NCBI RefSeq assembly: GCF_000820515.1 | Contig: NZ_JXDG01000061.1 | Coordinates: 1-64,000, forward strand | From: Pseudomonas batumici | GTDB lineage: Bacteria; Pseudomonadota; Gammaproteobacteria; Pseudomonadales; Pseudomonadaceae | Direction: 5' to 3' | DNA: 64,000 nt | Shown here: piece by piece, positions 44,566-54,448 of the stretch | Position numbering within the stretch: position 1 is the stretch's first letter | Layout of the letters: every line of letters begins with the position of its first letter | The notes under the pieces: model-generated | The model's database searches: none | What the model was told of the DNA's origin: nothing | Seen by the model: only the letters and a program-made list of their open reading frames with translations | Translations under genes and position numbers: made by a program

Positions 44566-45507
44566 TTATTGTTCTGTCAGGGCGTGCACGCGGACGCCGC
44601 TTTCAAGCTGCGCCAACTGCGCCCTGTCGCTGATACCGAAACCGATCTGGGTCACCGCCTGGGCAGCAATCGCGGTGGCGGTGCGCAAGGTCTGTTCGGC
44701 ACCGTGACCGCTGAGCAGTCCGTGCAGCATGCCGGCCAGCAGCGAATCGCCGGCACCGACGGTACTGGCGACTTGCACTTTCGGCGGCAGCGCCTGCAAG
44801 GCTGGCGCACCGGAAAACCAGTTGACCCCCTCGGCACCATGGGAAATCACCACATGTTCGATCCCCTGGGCCTGCAGCCGCGCGGCGGTTTCGGCCTGGC
44901 TCTGCAGCGAGGTCGCGGGAACCTGCAAGGCCTCGGCCAGTTCCTCGCCGTTGGGCTTGATCAGCCAGGGCGTCGCCGCGAGACCGGCGCGCAATGCCGC
45001 GCCACTGGTGTCCAGGGCGACTTTCAGACCGAGGTTTTTCAGGCGCAGCAGCAACGCCTGCAGCCACTCGGGGCTCACCCCTTGTGGCAGGCTGCCGGCC
45101 ACCACCACGGCGTCGTGCCCCGGGGCGATCAGGTCGAGCTTGTACAACAAGGCTTGCCGCGCCTGTTCACTGACCAGGGGACCGGGACCATTGAGATCGG
45201 TGATCCGTCCGTCATGCTCGGCCAGCTTGATATTGCTGCGGGTTTCCCCCGGCACCCGGACAAAGGCGTCGACAAAGCCGCGACGCGCCATCAGGGCCTC
45301 GAACGCTTGCGGATTGCTGTCGCCGAGAAAACCGCAGACGGTCAGTTGATGCCCGAGGTCCGCCAGCACCTGGGCCACATTCACCCCTTTGCCAGCGGCG
45401 TGGGTGTGCATGGCTTCGCTGCGGTTGACCTGGCCGGGCTCCAGCCGCGCCAACTGCACGGTCAGGTCCAGCGCCGGGTTCAGGGTCAGGGTCAGAATCC
45501 GGGCCAT
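44566..45507 (-). CDS. fruK: 1-phosphofructokinase
   Basis: A 313-residue PfkB-family kinase that turns fructose-1-phosphate into fructose-1,6-bisphosphate. The glycine-rich GKGVNVAQVLADLGH (residues 39-53) and the C-terminal GAGDSLLAGMLHG with the catalytic base aspartate are both present. Its start overlaps the fruB stop, so the two genes are coupled. Confidence 0.95.
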   Translation of the reverse strand: MARILTLTLNPALDLTVQLARLEPGQVNRSEAMHTHAAGKGVNVAQVLADLGHQLTVCGFLGDSNPQAFEALMARRGFVDAFVRVPGETRSNIKLAEHDGRITDLNGPGPLVSEQARQALLYKLDLIAPGHDAVVVAGSLPQGVSPEWLQALLLRLKNLGLKVALDTSGAALRAGLAATPWLIKPNGEELAEALQVPATSLQSQAETAARLQAQGIEHVVISHGAEGVNWFSGAPALQALPPKVQVASTVGAGDSLLAGMLHGLLSGHGAEQTLRTATAIAAQAVTQIGFGISDRAQLAQLESGVRVHALTEQ

Positions 45508-48368
45508 TACCAGCTCTCCACGAGCGCGCGCACTTCATCGCCGCTGCCCACCGCCAAGGCGGCCTGGGCCAACGCCTGGGCCTGGGGCAGACCCAGTTCG
45601 CGCACCCGCGCCTTGACCTCGGGAATGCTGCGGGCCGAGACGCTCAGCTCATCCACGCCCAACCCCACCAGCACCGGCACCGCCAAGGGGTCCGCCGCCA
45701 GTTCGCCGCACACGCCGACCCATTTGCCATGGGCATGGGCCGCGCGCACGGTGATGTCGATCAGTTGCAGCACCGCCGGGTGCAGGCCATCGGCCTGGGC
45801 CGAGAGCGTCGGGTGACCACGGTCGATGGCCAGGGTGTATTGGGTCAGGTCGTTGGTGCCGACGCTGAAGAAGTCCACTTCCTTGGCCAGCACCGGCGCC
45901 AGCAGCGCCGCCGACGGTACCTCGATCATGATCCCCAGTTGCAGGTCGGCCACCGGGATTTCCTGGCGCAGACGCTCGGTCATGTCCCGGGCCTGACGCC
46001 ATTCGGCGACGCTGCCGACCATCGGGAACATGATCCGCAAAGGGCGGTTATCAGCGGCACGCAGCAAGGCGCGCAGCTGCCCTTCCATGATCTGCGGGCG
46101 CTGCAGGGTCAGGCGAATGCCGCGCACACCGAGGAAAGGGTTTTCCTCCTTGGCGATCGGCCAGTACGGCAGCGGTTTGTCGCCGCCGACATCGAGGGTC
46201 CGCACCACCAGCGGTCGGCCCGCCAGGCCGTCGAGCACGCGACGGTATTCGGCTTCCTGGGTCGCCTCGTCCGGTGCCTGCGGATGGGCCATGAAAATCA
46301 GTTCGGTACGCAGCAGGCCGACGCCTTCGGCGCCCTGCTCCACCGCGCTGGCGACGCCCGCGCTTTCACCGATATTGGCGAAGACCTCGACCGCGTGGCC
46401 ATCGCGGGTCAGCGCCGGTTCGTGACGCTGCTCCGAGGCCTCGCGCAGACGCTGCTCACGGGTATCGCGTTCCTGCAGGGCGCGCTGCAAGGTCGCGGCA
46501 TCCGGCGACACATGCAGGCGACCGCGCTGCCCATCGATCAGCAAGGGCGTGCCGGGTGCCAGCAGCAGCACCGCCGCGCCGGCACCGACCAGCGCCGGAA
46601 TGCCCAGGGCGCGGGCAACGATCGCACTGTGGGCCGTGGCCCCGCCACGGGCGGTGAGAATCCCCGCGACCCGCGCCGGATCCAGCCGCGCCACGTCCGA
46701 CGGACCGACTTCATCCATCACCAGCACATAAGGCTGATCGGGTTCGGCCAGGGTTTCGACGCCGCACAGTTGCGCCAGCACGCGCCGACCGACATCCCGC
46801 AGATCCGCCGCACGCTCGGCCAGCAAGGCGTCGTGCAAGGCCTCCTGCTGCCGGGCCGCCGCCTCGACCACCGCCATCCAGCCGGCCTCGGCACTTTCGC
46901 CCTGCTTGAGACGGGCCTCGACCTCATCACTCAGTTCCGGGTCGGCGAGCATTTCCTGATGGGTGATGAAAATTTCCCGGATGGCCTTGGCCTTGCTGCG
47001 CTGGATCAGGCCGTCGATGTCCTGGCGCACCAGATCCAGGGCCTGCTGCAGACGCTGGCGCTCGACCAGCGCCGACTCGCCGCGCAACGGGTAATCGAAC
47101 TGTTCCAGCACCTGGACATGCGCCGGGCCGACGGCGATTCCCGGTGCGGCGGCAATGGCCTGGAGCTGGCTGCCGGCACTCGGCGCCAGCAGGGGCACCA
47201 GGACTTCCTCCGGCTCAGGCGTGGCGACACTGACCGCCGGCAATGGCTCGACCTCCTCGCCCAGGCCTTCCTCCACCGCCGCCAGGAGCGCGGGCAGGGC
47301 ATCGGCGGCAATGCTCGGCTCAGCGATGAATTCCAGCACCTGGGCGCGCCGTGCGCCGAGGCTGAGCAACTTGCTCAGGCTCTTCACCGACACCGCGCCG
47401 CCGGCACCGTCGACGATGCGCACGCGAATATCGCCTTCGAAGTTTTTCGCCAATTGCGCCAGGACTTTCGCCGGCCGGGCGTGCAAGCCGTGGGCATTGG
47501 CCAGGGCAATCCGCGCGCTCGGCCAATCGGCTGGCAGCTCGCCGCCGAGGACTTCGAGCACCGCGCGGCTGCTGGTGGCGCGGCCGAGCTCCTGGCCACG
47601 CCCTTCGATCAGCAGCGCGCACAGGCGTTCGAGCAGGGCCTGGTGGGCCTCGCCGAGACTGGCCAGGCAGAACAGGCCGTTCAGGGGCTGGCCGAGGTAG
47701 CGCAGCGGTTTGTTCGGGGTCACGAAGGCCAGGCCCGGACGCTTGACCGTCTGCTCACTGTGCAGCCACCACAAGCCGTCGCCCAGGGGCAAGGCTTCGA
47801 CCTGCTGCAGCACGGCGGCAAAACCATTGCTGACGCAATCGGCCTGGCGCAGCAGGCGCGCGCCCCGCCAGACCAGCTCTTCGAAATCCTCCGCAGCCAC
47901 GCCCAGGCCGATCATCTGTGCATCCAGCGCCAGTTCCTGCGGCGCGCCCTGCAACAGTTTCAGCAGCGCCTCGGCGGAGCTGGCGCGACGCAGGGCCTGG
48001 CCCAGATCGGTCTCGCCGAGGGCCCGGGTCAGCAGTTGCAGCAGGCGCAAGTGCTCATCGGAACGGGCGGCGATGCCGATGGCCAGGTAGACGATCTGAC
48101 CGTCGCCCCAGTCCACGCCGTCGGGAAATTGCAGCAGGCGCACACCGGTGGCGAACACCTGGTCGCGGGTTTCCGGCGTACCGTGGGGAATCGCAATACC
48201 TTGGCCGAGAAAGGTCGAGCCCTGGGCTTCGCGAGCCTGCAAGCCCGTCAGATAACCCTCGGCCACCAGGCCGTCGGCCACCAGATTGTTCGCGAGCAGT
48301 TGCAGGGCCGCAGACTTGTCCACGGCCGACTGGCCCATGGAAATCTGCTCTACGGTGAGCTCGAGCAT
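45507..48368 (-). CDS. fruB: multiphosphoryl transfer protein, EIIA-HPr-EI (fructose)
   Basis: A 953-residue cytoplasmic fusion that carries phosphate from PEP to FruA. Residues 1-145 are EIIA(Fru) with active H62 (GIAIPHGTPE), residues about 284-370 are HPr with H296 (GLHARPA), and residues about 400-953 are enzyme I with H580 (RGGATAHSAIVARALGIPALVG) and the PEP-binding RTELIFMAHPQAPDEATQEAEY region. All three phospho-histidines are intact. It is the first gene of the fructose operon, which in Pseudomonas is the only sugar PTS. The FruR operator lies upstream. Confidence 0.95.
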   Translation of the reverse strand: MLELTVEQISMGQSAVDKSAALQLLANNLVADGLVAEGYLTGLQAREAQGSTFLGQGIAIPHGTPETRDQVFATGVRLLQFPDGVDWGDGQIVYLAIGIAARSDEHLRLLQLLTRALGETDLGQALRRASSAEALLKLLQGAPQELALDAQMIGLGVAAEDFEELVWRGARLLRQADCVSNGFAAVLQQVEALPLGDGLWWLHSEQTVKRPGLAFVTPNKPLRYLGQPLNGLFCLASLGEAHQALLERLCALLIEGRGQELGRATSSRAVLEVLGGELPADWPSARIALANAHGLHARPAKVLAQLAKNFEGDIRVRIVDGAGGAVSVKSLSKLLSLGARRAQVLEFIAEPSIAADALPALLAAVEEGLGEEVEPLPAVSVATPEPEEVLVPLLAPSAGSQLQAIAAAPGIAVGPAHVQVLEQFDYPLRGESALVERQRLQQALDLVRQDIDGLIQRSKAKAIREIFITHQEMLADPELSDEVEARLKQGESAEAGWMAVVEAAARQQEALHDALLAERAADLRDVGRRVLAQLCGVETLAEPDQPYVLVMDEVGPSDVARLDPARVAGILTARGGATAHSAIVARALGIPALVGAGAAVLLLAPGTPLLIDGQRGRLHVSPDAATLQRALQERDTREQRLREASEQRHEPALTRDGHAVEVFANIGESAGVASAVEQGAEGVGLLRTELIFMAHPQAPDEATQEAEYRRVLDGLAGRPLVVRTLDVGGDKPLPYWPIAKEENPFLGVRGIRLTLQRPQIMEGQLRALLRAADNRPLRIMFPMVGSVAEWRQARDMTERLRQEIPVADLQLGIMIEVPSAALLAPVLAKEVDFFSVGTNDLTQYTLAIDRGHPTLSAQADGLHPAVLQLIDITVRAAHAHGKWVGVCGELAADPLAVPVLVGLGVDELSVSARSIPEVKARVRELGLPQAQALAQAALAVGSGDEVRALVESW

Positions 48369-48781
48369 GCCTTTCTCCTATTCAGCGTCAGGTGGACGCT
48401 AGGTATTGTTTTGAATGAACCAGCTTAGGCCGGTGGCCCGAACAGTGTGAAACGGTCTTTCGGCAGGACCGTGACACGGGCCGAATGCCTCAAAAATACG
48501 CTTGCTGAAACGTTTAATCTAGAGTGTTCCACACGTTACTCGATTATCGTTCGGCGTTGAAGCCCCCGCGGTCACTTCAAAATCCCGGGATAGGCCTGCA
48601 GGACAGGGCTTGGTAGCTAAGCGTTTGACGTTCTCGAGGCTCCTGCATCAGTTTTGTGTACAGTCCCACACTGGAACCGCCGTCGTCTTTTGACAACTCG
48701 ACGACGAAGGTCGACTGCCGGAATAGGATACGATCAGCGAAAATGCGGACACGAGCTGCAGCACAATAAGGAATTTCCCGT
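48369..48781. other. fruB-fruR divergent control region
   Basis: About 410 bases between divergent genes. It contains a strong FruR operator (48505-48516) and a related half-site (TGAAACGGT, about 48448-48456). The rest holds no supported gene. The fruR leader is about 260 bases from the operator. Confidence 0.55.
48505..48516 (-). promoter_or_regulatory. FruR (Cra) operator
   Basis: TGAAACGTTTAA, read on the minus strand as TTAAACGTTTCA, is the operator described for FruR at the fruB promoter of P. putida. It lies about 140 bases upstream of the fruB start. Release of FruR by fructose-1-phosphate would induce fruBKA. Confidence 0.85.
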
Positions 48782-49777
48782 TTGAAACTCAGTGATATCG
48801 CCCAACTGGCCGGTGTATCCGTCACCACCGCCAGCTACGTGATCAACGGCAAGGCCGAACAACAGCGCATCAGCAACAGCACCGTTGAACGGGTGCGGGC
48901 CGTGGTCGACCAGCATGGCTTCACGCCCAATCCCCAGGCTGCCGGGCTGCGCAGTCGCAAGACGCGGACCCTGGGTTTCATTCTGCCGGACCTGGAAAAC
49001 CCCAGTTACGCGCGCATCGCCAAGCTGCTGGAGCAAGGCGCCCGCGCCCGGGGCTACCAGCTGCTGATCGCCAGCTCCGACGACGCCCCCGAGAGCGAGC
49101 GGCAACTGCTGCAACTGTTCCGCGCACGGCGCTGCGATGCGCTGTTCGTCGCCAGCTGCCTGCCGGCGGACGACGACAGCTATCACCAGTTGCAGGCGCT
49201 GGGCATACCGGTGATCGCCATTGACCGGGAAATGGAGCCGGCGCACTTCTGCTCGGTGGTCAGTGACGACCAACAGGCCAGCCTGCAACTGACCCGCAGC
49301 CTGCTGCACCCCTTGCCTCGGCATATCGCCCTGCTCGGCGCCCGCTCCGAATTGAGCATCAGCCGCCAGCGCGCCGCCGGTTTCCAGGACGCCTTGCAAG
49401 GGTTCAAGGGCGAAGTGTTGATGGCCCATGGCGAAGCCTTCAGCCGCGAGTGCGGTCGCCAGTTGATGGACGACCTGGTCAAGCGCCTCGGCCATCTGCC
49501 GGATGCCCTGGTCACCACCTCCTACGTCCTGCTGCAGGGCGTGTTCGATGCCCTGCACGATCAACCGCTGCAGGCGCAGCCCCTGCGCCTGGGCACCTTC
49601 GGCGATACCCAACTGCTGGACTTCCTGCCCTTGCCGGTCAACGCCATGGCCCAGCAGCATCAGTTGATCGCCGAAAAGGCCCTGGAACTGGCCCTCGCCG
49701 CCATCGAGGAAAAGACCTACCAGCCTGGCGTCCAGGCCATCGCCCGAACCTTCAAGCAGCGACTCCACGAGGCCTGA
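48782..49777 (+). CDS. fruR: fructose operon repressor FruR (LacI family)
   Basis: A 331-residue LacI/GalR regulator. The N-terminal helix-turn-helix is MKLSDIAQLAGVSVTTASYVINGKAEQQRIS, followed by a hinge (PQAAGLRSRKTRTLGFILPDLENPSYARI) and a periplasmic-binding-type sensor domain. It responds to fructose-1-phosphate in Pseudomonas. The start is a TTG at 48782 with AAGGAA upstream; the protein start matches FruR/Cra exactly here, so no ATG is needed. It diverges from fruB. Confidence 0.93.
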   Translation: MKLSDIAQLAGVSVTTASYVINGKAEQQRISNSTVERVRAVVDQHGFTPNPQAAGLRSRKTRTLGFILPDLENPSYARIAKLLEQGARARGYQLLIASSDDAPESERQLLQLFRARRCDALFVASCLPADDDSYHQLQALGIPVIAIDREMEPAHFCSVVSDDQQASLQLTRSLLHPLPRHIALLGARSELSISRQRAAGFQDALQGFKGEVLMAHGEAFSRECGRQLMDDLVKRLGHLPDALVTTSYVLLQGVFDALHDQPLQAQPLRLGTFGDTQLLDFLPLPVNAMAQQHQLIAEKALELALAAIEEKTYQPGVQAIARTFKQRLHEA

Positions 49778-49779
49778 CC

Positions 49780-50571
49780 GTGGAGCTGATCGACACCCAC
49801 ACCCACCTCGACTTTGCCGATTTCGATAGCGATCGCCACGAGGTCCTCGAACGCAGCCGCGCCCTCGGCGTGGGGCGGATGGTGGTGCTGGGGGTTTATC
49901 AGAAAAACTGGCAGCGGCTCTGGGACCTGGTGCTGAGCGACCCGCGGTTGCACGCCGCGTTCGGCCTGCACCCGGTGTACCTGGACGATCACCGTCCGGC
50001 CGACCTCGATGAGCTGGGTGATTGGCTGACGCGCTGCGCCGGCCATCCGCAACTGTGCGCGGTGGGCGAATTCGGCCTGGATTATTTTCTGCCGCAGCTG
50101 GATCGCGAACGCCAGCAAGGGCTGTTCGAAGCCCAGTTGAAACTGGCGGCCGACTTCGCCCTGCCCGCGCTGCTGCATGTGCGCCGGAGCCACGCGGCGA
50201 CCATTGCCACCCTCAAGCGATTTCGCCTGGCCCGTGGCGGCATCATCCACGCCTTCGCCGGCAGTCGCGAGGAAGCCCGGGAATACCTCAAGCTGGGCTT
50301 CAAGCTGGGCCTGGGCGGTGCCGGCACCTGGCCGCAGGCCTTGCGCCTGAGCAAGGTCATCGCCGAGCTGCCGCTGGACAGCGTGGTACTGGAAACCGAC
50401 TCACCGGACATGGCGCCGGTGATGTTCGCAGGCTTACGCAACAGCCCCGAGCATTTGCCGGCCATCTGTGCGGCCCTGGCCGAGCTGATGAAAGTCAGCC
50501 CGCAAACCCTGGCAAGCACCAGCAGCGCCAATGCCTGTGCGCTGTTCAATTGGCCTGTGGCGGCGGCCTGA
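49780..50571 (+). CDS. TatD-family metal-dependent hydrolase
   Basis: A 263-residue TIM-barrel hydrolase of the TatD DNase family. Metal-binding and catalytic residues are visible: DTHTHLDF (HxH), E in GEFGLDY, H in LLHVRRSH and IIHAFAGS, and D in VLETDSPDM. TatD proteins are DNA exonucleases or related phosphatases. The start is a GTG two bases after the fruR stop, so it is translationally coupled to fruR; this gives no obvious functional link. The ending (SSANACALFNWP) is typical of the family. Confidence 0.88.
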   Translation: MELIDTHTHLDFADFDSDRHEVLERSRALGVGRMVVLGVYQKNWQRLWDLVLSDPRLHAAFGLHPVYLDDHRPADLDELGDWLTRCAGHPQLCAVGEFGLDYFLPQLDRERQQGLFEAQLKLAADFALPALLHVRRSHAATIATLKRFRLARGGIIHAFAGSREEAREYLKLGFKLGLGGAGTWPQALRLSKVIAELPLDSVVLETDSPDMAPVMFAGLRNSPEHLPAICAALAELMKVSPQTLASTSSANACALFNWPVAAA

Positions 50572-50619
50572 GCGCCGGTTTCTCGATGTAGATACCGTCT
50601 TGCCCCTTACGCGATCGTT

Positions 50620-50703
50620 GTGGGAGCTGGCTTGCCGGCGATGGCGTCCCTGAGGTCGATGCAAGACTCAAGGGCCTCATCGCCGGCAAGCCAGCTCCTA
50701 CAG
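50620..50703. repeat. REP inverted pair
   Basis: GTGGGAGCTGGCTTGCCGGCGATG on the left faces CATCGCCGGCAAGCCAGCTCCTAC on the right, nearly perfectly complementary, between the convergent hydrolase and chemoreceptor genes. Confidence 0.85.
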
Positions 50704-50718
50704 AAGACGTGCGCCGCT

Positions 50719-52749
50719 TCAGACCCTGAACGCACCGATCAGTTGCCTGAGTTCCACCACCTGCCCCGACAGCAGCCGACTGGCACTTTCGGTCTGGTGC
50801 GCGCCCTCGGCCGTACGCTCGCCGGCGCGATTGATCTCGACGATGTTCTGGTCGATATCGTGGGCCACGGCAGTTTGCTGCTCGACCGCGGCAGCGATCT
50901 GCTGGTTCTGGTCGACGATCATACCCACCGCGCCAAGGATATTGTCCAGCGCCTGCTGGACCTTTTCCGACTGGCTCACCGTGCTGCTGGCCATCCCATG
51001 GCTGATGCCCATAGCCTTCACCGCCGCGCCCACGCCGCCGTGGAGCCGGCTGATCATCTGCTCGATTTCCTCGGTTGACTGCTGGGTACGCTTGGCCAGG
51101 GTCCGCACTTCGTCGGCCACCACCGCGAACCCCCGGCCCTGCTCGCCGGCACGGGCCGCCTCGATGGCCGCGTTGAGCGCCAGCAAATTGGTCTGCTCGG
51201 CGATGCTCTTGATCACCTCCAGCACCCGGCTGATGGACTGGCTGTCGGTGGCCAGTTGATTGATCACCTGCACCGACTGATCGATCTCGCCGGCCAACTG
51301 CGCGATGCTGTTCTGTTGCGACTCGACCAGGCCACGCCCGCTGAGGGTTTCGCCATTGACACTGTGGGCGCTGCTCACCGCGGCCGCCGCGCTGCGGGCC
51401 ACCTCCTGGGCGGTGGCCGACATCTGGTTCATGGCGGTCGCCACCTGCTCGATCTGGCTGCGCTGACCGGCCACCGCCTGGTTGCTGCGGGCCGACACCG
51501 ACTCGACCTGCCCGGCCTGGCGCTCGACCTCGCTGACGGTCTGCCCGACCCGCTCGATCAGGTCATGGATCTTCGCCACGGTGCCATTGAACACGCCCCC
51601 CAGCTCACCCAGCTCATCGCGGCTATGGGCGACGAAATTGACCGTCATGTCACCGGCCGCCACCTTGTTCATCATTTCCCCCAGGCGTCGCAAGGTGGTG
51701 CGGGTCGAGGCATAGAAACCGCCGTACAGGTAGACGATGGAGAAGAACACCGCCGCCAGCGCGACGACCAGCGACAGCATGTGCAGGCGATTTTGCGCCA
51801 GGCGCTGTTCAAGCTCCTGACCGAGATAGGCCAGGGTCGCATCATTGAGCTGGTAGGTCTGCGCCATCAATGCGCTGACCTGGTCGTAGAAGGCCGGCCA
51901 GGGCGCCTCCAGGGTTTCGGCCATCACCACCTGCTCTTCGAACAGCTCGCTGCCTTTCTTCAACGATGCCTTGCTGGTGGCAGCCAGTGCATCCAGGGCC
52001 GTGTGGGCATTTTTGCTGGCGCCCAGGGCATCCTGGAGTTTCAGCGCGTATTCGGCCTGCAATTTCTCGATCTGCTGCTGCAGCTCGTCGAAGCGCGTGC
52101 TCGACGCCGAATTGAGAAAACCCTGGCCCAGGGAATAGGCGCCAATGGAACGGCCTTCGCCGAGGAGCTGGGTCACTTGCGGGGTCACGCTGCTCACCAG
52201 TTCGCTCAACTGCCGCAGATCGCTCTGGTTATCCCGACTGAGCCCCGACTGGCTGGCGACGATCTGGCTGAAGATCTGCGCCTTGGCGAGCAGCTTCGCG
52301 ATCAGTGCGCTTTTGCTCTGCAGGGAATTTTCGGACTGCTGGGCCTTGAAGGCACTGATCATTTCATCGCGCTTGGCGTTGAAGGCATCGACCTGCTCGG
52401 GGTCGATCGTCACCGGCGCCAGGCCTTGCAAGCGCGCCAGGACGCTCTGCTCAAGGGCGTGGATCCTGCTTTCCAGGTCCCCCGCCTTGCCGGATTGGCC
52501 AAGAACCACGTTGATCTGCACCTGGTTGTTCAGGGTTTCCAGATCCCGCCGCAGGGTCAGGCTGCTGCCCAGCAGGTCGAGGCTTTGCAGCTCGATCTGG
52601 GTGCCGGAGAATTCGCGATAGGAATCGCGTACCAGGTAGAAGTTGGTCACCAGCATCGGCACGAAGAACAGCACGCTGATCAGGCTGAACTTCATCCCGA
52701 AGCTCAAGCGGTTCATCAGGGCGACGGCGGGATATAGCAAGCTCTTCAC
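50719..52749 (-). CDS. methyl-accepting chemotaxis protein
   Basis: A 676-residue chemoreceptor. Transmembrane span 1 is at about residues 20-40 (FSLISVLFFVPMLV), followed by a large helical periplasmic sensor domain (about 40-325) whose ligand is unknown, a second span (VALAAVFFSIVYLYGG), a HAMP domain and the cytoplasmic signalling domain with the hairpin tip SIAEQTNLLALNAAIEAARAGEQGRGFAVVADEVRTLA. The start is a GTG at 52749 preceded by GGGAG; the next in-frame ATG lies about eleven codons later. The gene sits before ampE in a neighbourhood also known from P. aeruginosa. Confidence 0.92.
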   Translation of the reverse strand: MKSLLYPAVALMNRLSFGMKFSLISVLFFVPMLVTNFYLVRDSYREFSGTQIELQSLDLLGSSLTLRRDLETLNNQVQINVVLGQSGKAGDLESRIHALEQSVLARLQGLAPVTIDPEQVDAFNAKRDEMISAFKAQQSENSLQSKSALIAKLLAKAQIFSQIVASQSGLSRDNQSDLRQLSELVSSVTPQVTQLLGEGRSIGAYSLGQGFLNSASSTRFDELQQQIEKLQAEYALKLQDALGASKNAHTALDALAATSKASLKKGSELFEEQVVMAETLEAPWPAFYDQVSALMAQTYQLNDATLAYLGQELEQRLAQNRLHMLSLVVALAAVFFSIVYLYGGFYASTRTTLRRLGEMMNKVAAGDMTVNFVAHSRDELGELGGVFNGTVAKIHDLIERVGQTVSEVERQAGQVESVSARSNQAVAGQRSQIEQVATAMNQMSATAQEVARSAAAAVSSAHSVNGETLSGRGLVESQQNSIAQLAGEIDQSVQVINQLATDSQSISRVLEVIKSIAEQTNLLALNAAIEAARAGEQGRGFAVVADEVRTLAKRTQQSTEEIEQMISRLHGGVGAAVKAMGISHGMASSTVSQSEKVQQALDNILGAVGMIVDQNQQIAAAVEQQTAVAHDIDQNIVEINRAGERTAEGAHQTESASRLLSGQVVELRQLIGAFRV

Positions 52750-52923
52750 TGGAACGCTCCCTTTCGTATTATTTTTATCGTGGCAGGCACGGCAAGGCAC
52801 AAAGCCAGTATCCGCAGCTACTGCTTGTATAACTTAATTTGAAAGGGAGTTTTGTAACTTAAGGTTAATGCCGCTTCGCCCGCGACAGCCGCCCGACGAC
52901 CCGGCGGCTGTAGGAGCCTGGGA

Positions 52924-53760
52924 TCAGATCAGCACGGTCCAGAGGGCAAACCCGGCATACCAGAGCACCGCCGCCCGCAGCAGCAATTCCCACAGGCTGT
53001 CCAGGCTGCTGACGCCATCGGCACCGACCACCGGCGCCGGGACTTCCCCGGCGACACGCCCGACTTTCTCCACCAGTTGCCGCGCGCTGATGTCCCAGTT
53101 GAGCAACTCATGCAGCATCACCCGGCTGACCCCGACGAAGTTGCCCACCAGCGCCAGGCTGGCCGCCAGCAAGCGCACCGGCAACCAGTCGAAGGCGTGC
53201 CGCAGCAAGGCGGCGCGCTCCGCCAGCGCCGGGTTCCGGCTATGCCGTGCCGCCAGCGCCAGCAACCGATAACTCAGCGCCGCCACCGGGCCCAACAGGA
53301 AATACCAGAAAATCACCACGAAGAAACTCTGGTAGGCCTGCCACAACAGATAACCCTGGACCTTCTCCAGCAACTCGTCGCCGTTCTCGGCGCACACATC
53401 CATGTCACGCTTGGCCACATGCACGGCCGCTTGCACATCAGTGCGCCGCCAGGCATCGCGAAACGGCCCGAGGGTCGCCAGCAAATCCCCACGCCCCAGG
53501 CTGTAGATCACCACCAGCAGGTGCACCGGCAGGGCCAGCAAGCCATAGGCCACCGGTTGCAGGACCATCAGCAGCAGACCGAGCAAGACCACCGGCAACA
53601 GCACCAGCAGGCTCAGCACCAGCCAGGGCCGTGCGGCCGTCCGCGGGGCGGTTTCCAGCTTGGCCAGCTCCCGCAGCCAGGCACCATCACGCTGGACACG
53701 CTGGCGCAGGGCCGAGAACTTTTCGATCCAGACCGCCAACAGCAGCACCATAAAACTCAT
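52924..53760 (-). CDS. ampE: AmpE, inner-membrane beta-lactamase signalling modulator
   Basis: A 278-residue polytopic inner-membrane protein with about four spans (SFMVLLLAVWIEKF; VLSLLVLLPVVLLGLLLMVL; FFVVIFWYFLLGPVAAL; LLRAAVLWYAGFALWTVLI). It matches AmpE, which accompanies ampD and has an uncertain role in cell-wall recycling or AmpC control. The start overlaps the ampD stop by four bases (ATGA), as is usual for this pair. Confidence 0.92.
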   Translation of the reverse strand: MSFMVLLLAVWIEKFSALRQRVQRDGAWLRELAKLETAPRTAARPWLVLSLLVLLPVVLLGLLLMVLQPVAYGLLALPVHLLVVIYSLGRGDLLATLGPFRDAWRRTDVQAAVHVAKRDMDVCAENGDELLEKVQGYLLWQAYQSFFVVIFWYFLLGPVAALSYRLLALAARHSRNPALAERAALLRHAFDWLPVRLLAASLALVGNFVGVSRVMLHELLNWDISARQLVEKVGRVAGEVPAPVVGADGVSSLDSLWELLLRAAVLWYAGFALWTVLI

Positions 53761-54320
53761 TGTGACTCTCCTTTTTCCAGCAAGGCGGCCCGAAAGCGCC
53801 CCCAGTCGAACGCTGGCCCCGGATCGGTCTTGCGTCCCGGGGCGATATCACTATGGCCGCAAATCCGTTGCGGGGTTATGGCCGGGTAAGCGGCTCGCAG
53901 CTGACGGGTCAAGCCGATCAGCGCTGCGTACTGTGCGTCGGTGAAAGGCAGGTCGTCCGTGCCTTCCAACTCGATGCCCAGGGAAAAATCGTTGCAGGTT
54001 TCCCGTCCCTCGAAAGACGAAACCCCGGCATGCCAGGCCCGCTCCAGACAAGAGACAAACTGAGTGACTATACCGTCACGCTCGATCAGAAAGTGCGCAG
54101 ACACGCGAAGGTTGGCGATACCTTCAAAGTAGGAATGTTCAGTGATATCCAGGCGATTCTGGAAGAACTCCTGCACCTTGCCCGTGGCGAACTGCCCCGG
54201 CGGCAGGCTGATGTTATGGATCACCAGCAGGGAGATTTCCCCGGCCGGACGCTGGTTGAAGTTGGGCGACGGACAGTGACGCACGTCCTGGCACCAACCG
54301 CTGGCGGGATCCAACTGCAT
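53757..54320 (-). CDS. ampD: 1,6-anhydro-N-acetylmuramyl-L-alanine amidase AmpD
   Basis: A 187-residue cytoplasmic zinc amidase that removes the peptide from anhydro-muropeptides during peptidoglycan recycling; loss derepresses AmpC in species that carry ampR-ampC. Zinc ligands are H35 (LLVIHNIS), H156 and D166 (ICGHSDIAPGRKTDPG), with E118 as the likely catalytic acid (GIELEG). All are intact. Coupled to ampE. Confidence 0.95.
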   Translation of the reverse strand: MQLDPASGWCQDVRHCPSPNFNQRPAGEISLLVIHNISLPPGQFATGKVQEFFQNRLDITEHSYFEGIANLRVSAHFLIERDGIVTQFVSCLERAWHAGVSSFEGRETCNDFSLGIELEGTDDLPFTDAQYAALIGLTRQLRAAYPAITPQRICGHSDIAPGRKTDPGPAFDWGRFRAALLEKGESQ

Positions 54321-54448
54321 ACCGATTCCTTCGAAGACAAGACGACGGGCTCAGTATGCCGTGATAGGCACGCGGATGGGTCAGCAAATCCGCGGTTATA
54401 GTGGAATTTTTCTCAACCGCCGCCCGCGACGGGACAAGCGCGGCGCAC

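Noticed and set aside
45729..48428. 899-codon plus-strand frame opposite fruB
   Set aside because: The largest shadow frame in the window; fruB has all three intact PTS active-site motifs on the other strand.
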